This document shows, piece after piece, positions 5,949 to 6,753 of a stretch of 6,753 bases of DNA. The stretch's first letter is position 1, and each line of letters opens with the position of its first letter. The stretch is from an uncultured bacterium (GTDB lineage: Bacteria; Bdellovibrionota_C; UBA2361; SZUA-149; CALKYB01): the NCBI GenBank assembly GCA_938022485.1, contig CALIEE010000058.1, positions 1 through 6,753 of the forward strand. Reading direction: 5' to 3'. The notes beneath the pieces were generated by a model. The model had not been told where the DNA came from, searched no databases, and was given only the letters and a program-made list of their open reading frames with translations. The position numbers were made by a program, and so were the translations under genes.

Positions 5949-6500
5949 TCACCTTACTACCGCGTACACAAATTGATCTCTTGGCCCCTTGCCCAAATTC
6001 GGCGACTCTCCCCATTTTTTTAAGCAGCCTTCCTTCTCCATTCCACACTTTTCAAGCAATTTAATTGAAGCTAAGTTCTCAGTATCACAATAGGCCCAGA
6101 CTCTTTCCACCGCTGGGTCCTCAAAACCAACCAGTATCATCTTCTTAACTAGCTCAGTTCCAAACCCTTTACCCCAGTAATCAGGACCTATCACATAGCC
6201 AATCTCGTAACCAGTCCTCGCTGGTCTGAAAGCAAAACAACCAATAATTGAAGAACTATCTTGCTTAAGCACCAACCAGGTAAAACTGTTCCCAGCATCC
6301 CAAGAGATCAGCGTACGCTTAACAAAATCTTCTGCTTCTTTCAGTGAGTTCTTGGTAGGCCAAGAAAGATATTTTGTCGCTTGGGGGTCACCTGCATAAG
6401 CCTTCAAAATGTCATTAGATTGGGACACTGTGGGTCGAACAAGTTTAAGCCTGTCTGTAAAAATTTCTTTGGGGGGAGTTGTGAATCTTCTCTCTTGCAT
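5949..6500 (-). CDS. GNAT-family N-acetyltransferase (RimJ/RimL-like)
   Basis: The 183-residue product is a GNAT-fold enzyme that would transfer an acetyl group from acetyl-CoA to an amine; its substrate cannot be told from sequence. It begins with the RimJ/RimL-type FTDRLKLVRPT (14-24), followed by YLSWPTKNSLKEAEDFV. The central strands are WLVLKQDSSSIIGCFAF and YEIGYVI. Motif A, the acetyl-CoA pyrophosphate-binding loop, is YWGKGFGTELV (108-118). Motif B follows with AYCDTENLASIKLLEKCGMEKEGCLKKW (136-163), where N142 and the EKCGM helix are typical. A TGA codon at 6528-6530 (on the reverse strand) closes the frame upstream, leaving ATG 6500 as the only normal start, although no ribosome binding site is seen. 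Members act on ribosomal proteins, antibiotics or small amines, so no gene name is given. Confidence 0.9.
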   Translation of the reverse strand: MQERRFTTPPKEIFTDRLKLVRPTVSQSNDILKAYAGDPQATKYLSWPTKNSLKEAEDFVKRTLISWDAGNSFTWLVLKQDSSSIIGCFAFRPARTGYEIGYVIGPDYWGKGFGTELVKKMILVGFEDPAVERVWAYCDTENLASIKLLEKCGMEKEGCLKKWGESPNLGKGPRDQFVYAVVR

Positions 6501-6573
6501 CAGGAAACTTATGATCTTTGCCCTAAGTCAAAAGGTCTAGCAGTCAGGCCCACTTTAGACCAGAGTTTCGATT

Positions 6574-6687
6574 CTACCCAAACATGGCAAAAAAGGAGAT
6601 CATACAAAGCCCGATCAGCAATAGAATAATGAAAGCAAATTTGCCGTAAAAGGCAAATTCTGGGGGCATTAATGCTAAAAAGTCCAT
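6574..6687 (-). CDS. Small hypothetical single-span membrane peptide (37 aa)
   Basis: A 37-codon ORF, not recognised as any known family, starts at ATG 6687 and stops at TAG 6574-6576. The peptide begins MDFLALMPPEFAFYGK. Residues 17-36 (FAFIILLLIGLCMISFFAMF) are an uninterrupted hydrophobic stretch long enough for one membrane helix, and the protein ends one residue later. The start is supported by TTTGGAG, with GGAG (reverse strand, 6693-6696) five bases before ATG. An in-frame TGA at 6709-6711 rules out a longer version. It lies 73 bases upstream of the acetyltransferase on the same strand, possibly in one transcript. A competing overlapping frame, GTG 6715 to 6509, encodes 68 residues with an unprotein-like Cys/Trp/Arg-rich composition and is less likely. 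No function is proposed. The hydrophobicity could be chance, as no homology evidence is available. Confidence 0.55.
   Translation of the reverse strand: MDFLALMPPEFAFYGKFAFIILLLIGLCMISFFAMFG
6638..6659. repeat. Perfect 8-bp hairpin inside the 37-aa ORF
   Basis: AATTTGCC (6638-6645) and GGCAAATT (6652-6659) are exact inverted copies around a six-base loop. On the reverse strand the hairpin falls in codons about 10-17 of the small membrane peptide. No T-run follows on either strand, so it is not a terminator. It could pause or attenuate translation or transcription, or be chance. Confidence 0.45.
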
Positions 6688-6753
6688 AAAATCTCCAAAG
6701 TCTATTGGTCAGCACACCCTGTTATGGTCTATCCCAAGAATTTCGTATACTTA

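Noticed and set aside
6534..6561. GGTCTA/TAGACC inverted repeat upstream of the acetyltransferase
   Set aside because: Six pairs with a 16-base loop and no T-run; likely chance.
6381..6629. 82-codon plus-strand ORF
   Set aside because: It overlaps the acetyltransferase N-terminus and the small ORF antisense, without a ribosome binding site or recognisable domain.
6509..6715. 68-codon minus-strand ORF with GTG start
   Set aside because: It overlaps the 37-codon ORF in another frame. It has a poor start context and a Cys/Trp/Arg-rich composition with no domain, so the 37-codon frame is preferred.

Overview
The window looks like ordinary chromosomal DNA from a Gram-negative, type IV-pilus-bearing bacterium of moderate to low GC content, probably a proteobacterium in the broad sense. 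The two retraction ATPases are very close to the gammaproteobacterial (Pseudomonas-type) PilT and PilU. Mfd and ribosomal protein S20 also resemble deltaproteobacterial-type sequences, so an uncultured marine lineage between these groups is possible. That placement is inference from recalled sequences, not a search. No mobile element, CRISPR array, tRNA, rRNA or integration site was seen.

Layout: (1) 1-1623, minus strand: the N-terminal 541 codons of mfd (transcription-repair coupling factor), running off the left edge. (2) 1624-1888: a divergent intergenic region with inverted repeats that must hold the start signals of both mfd and pilT. (3) 1889-4149, plus strand: pilT and pilU two bases apart, paralogous hexameric ATPases that retract type IV pili. 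(4) 4150-4246: a short gap with a palindrome. (5) 4247-5535, plus strand: a TerB-like helical protein whose stop codon overlaps the GTG start of mazG, a two-domain NTP pyrophosphohydrolase. (6) 5536-5653: an intergenic region with the best promoter in the window, serving rpsT. (7) 5654-5917: rpsT (ribosomal protein S20). (8) 5949-6500, minus strand: a GNAT N-acetyltransferase convergent with rpsT. (9) 6574-6687, minus strand: a 37-codon ORF with a good ribosome binding site that encodes a probable single-span membrane peptide, upstream of the acetyltransferase.

The functional themes are housekeeping (DNA repair, nucleotide-pool sanitation, translation) plus surface motility. pilT-pilU forms one clear transcription unit and terB-like-mazG another translationally coupled one; the two could be cotranscribed, since no convincing terminator lies between them. 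I did not find a new defence or mobile system. The items most worth following up are the 37-aa membrane peptide, the TerB-like/MazG coupling, the rpsT leader and the intergenic palindromes.
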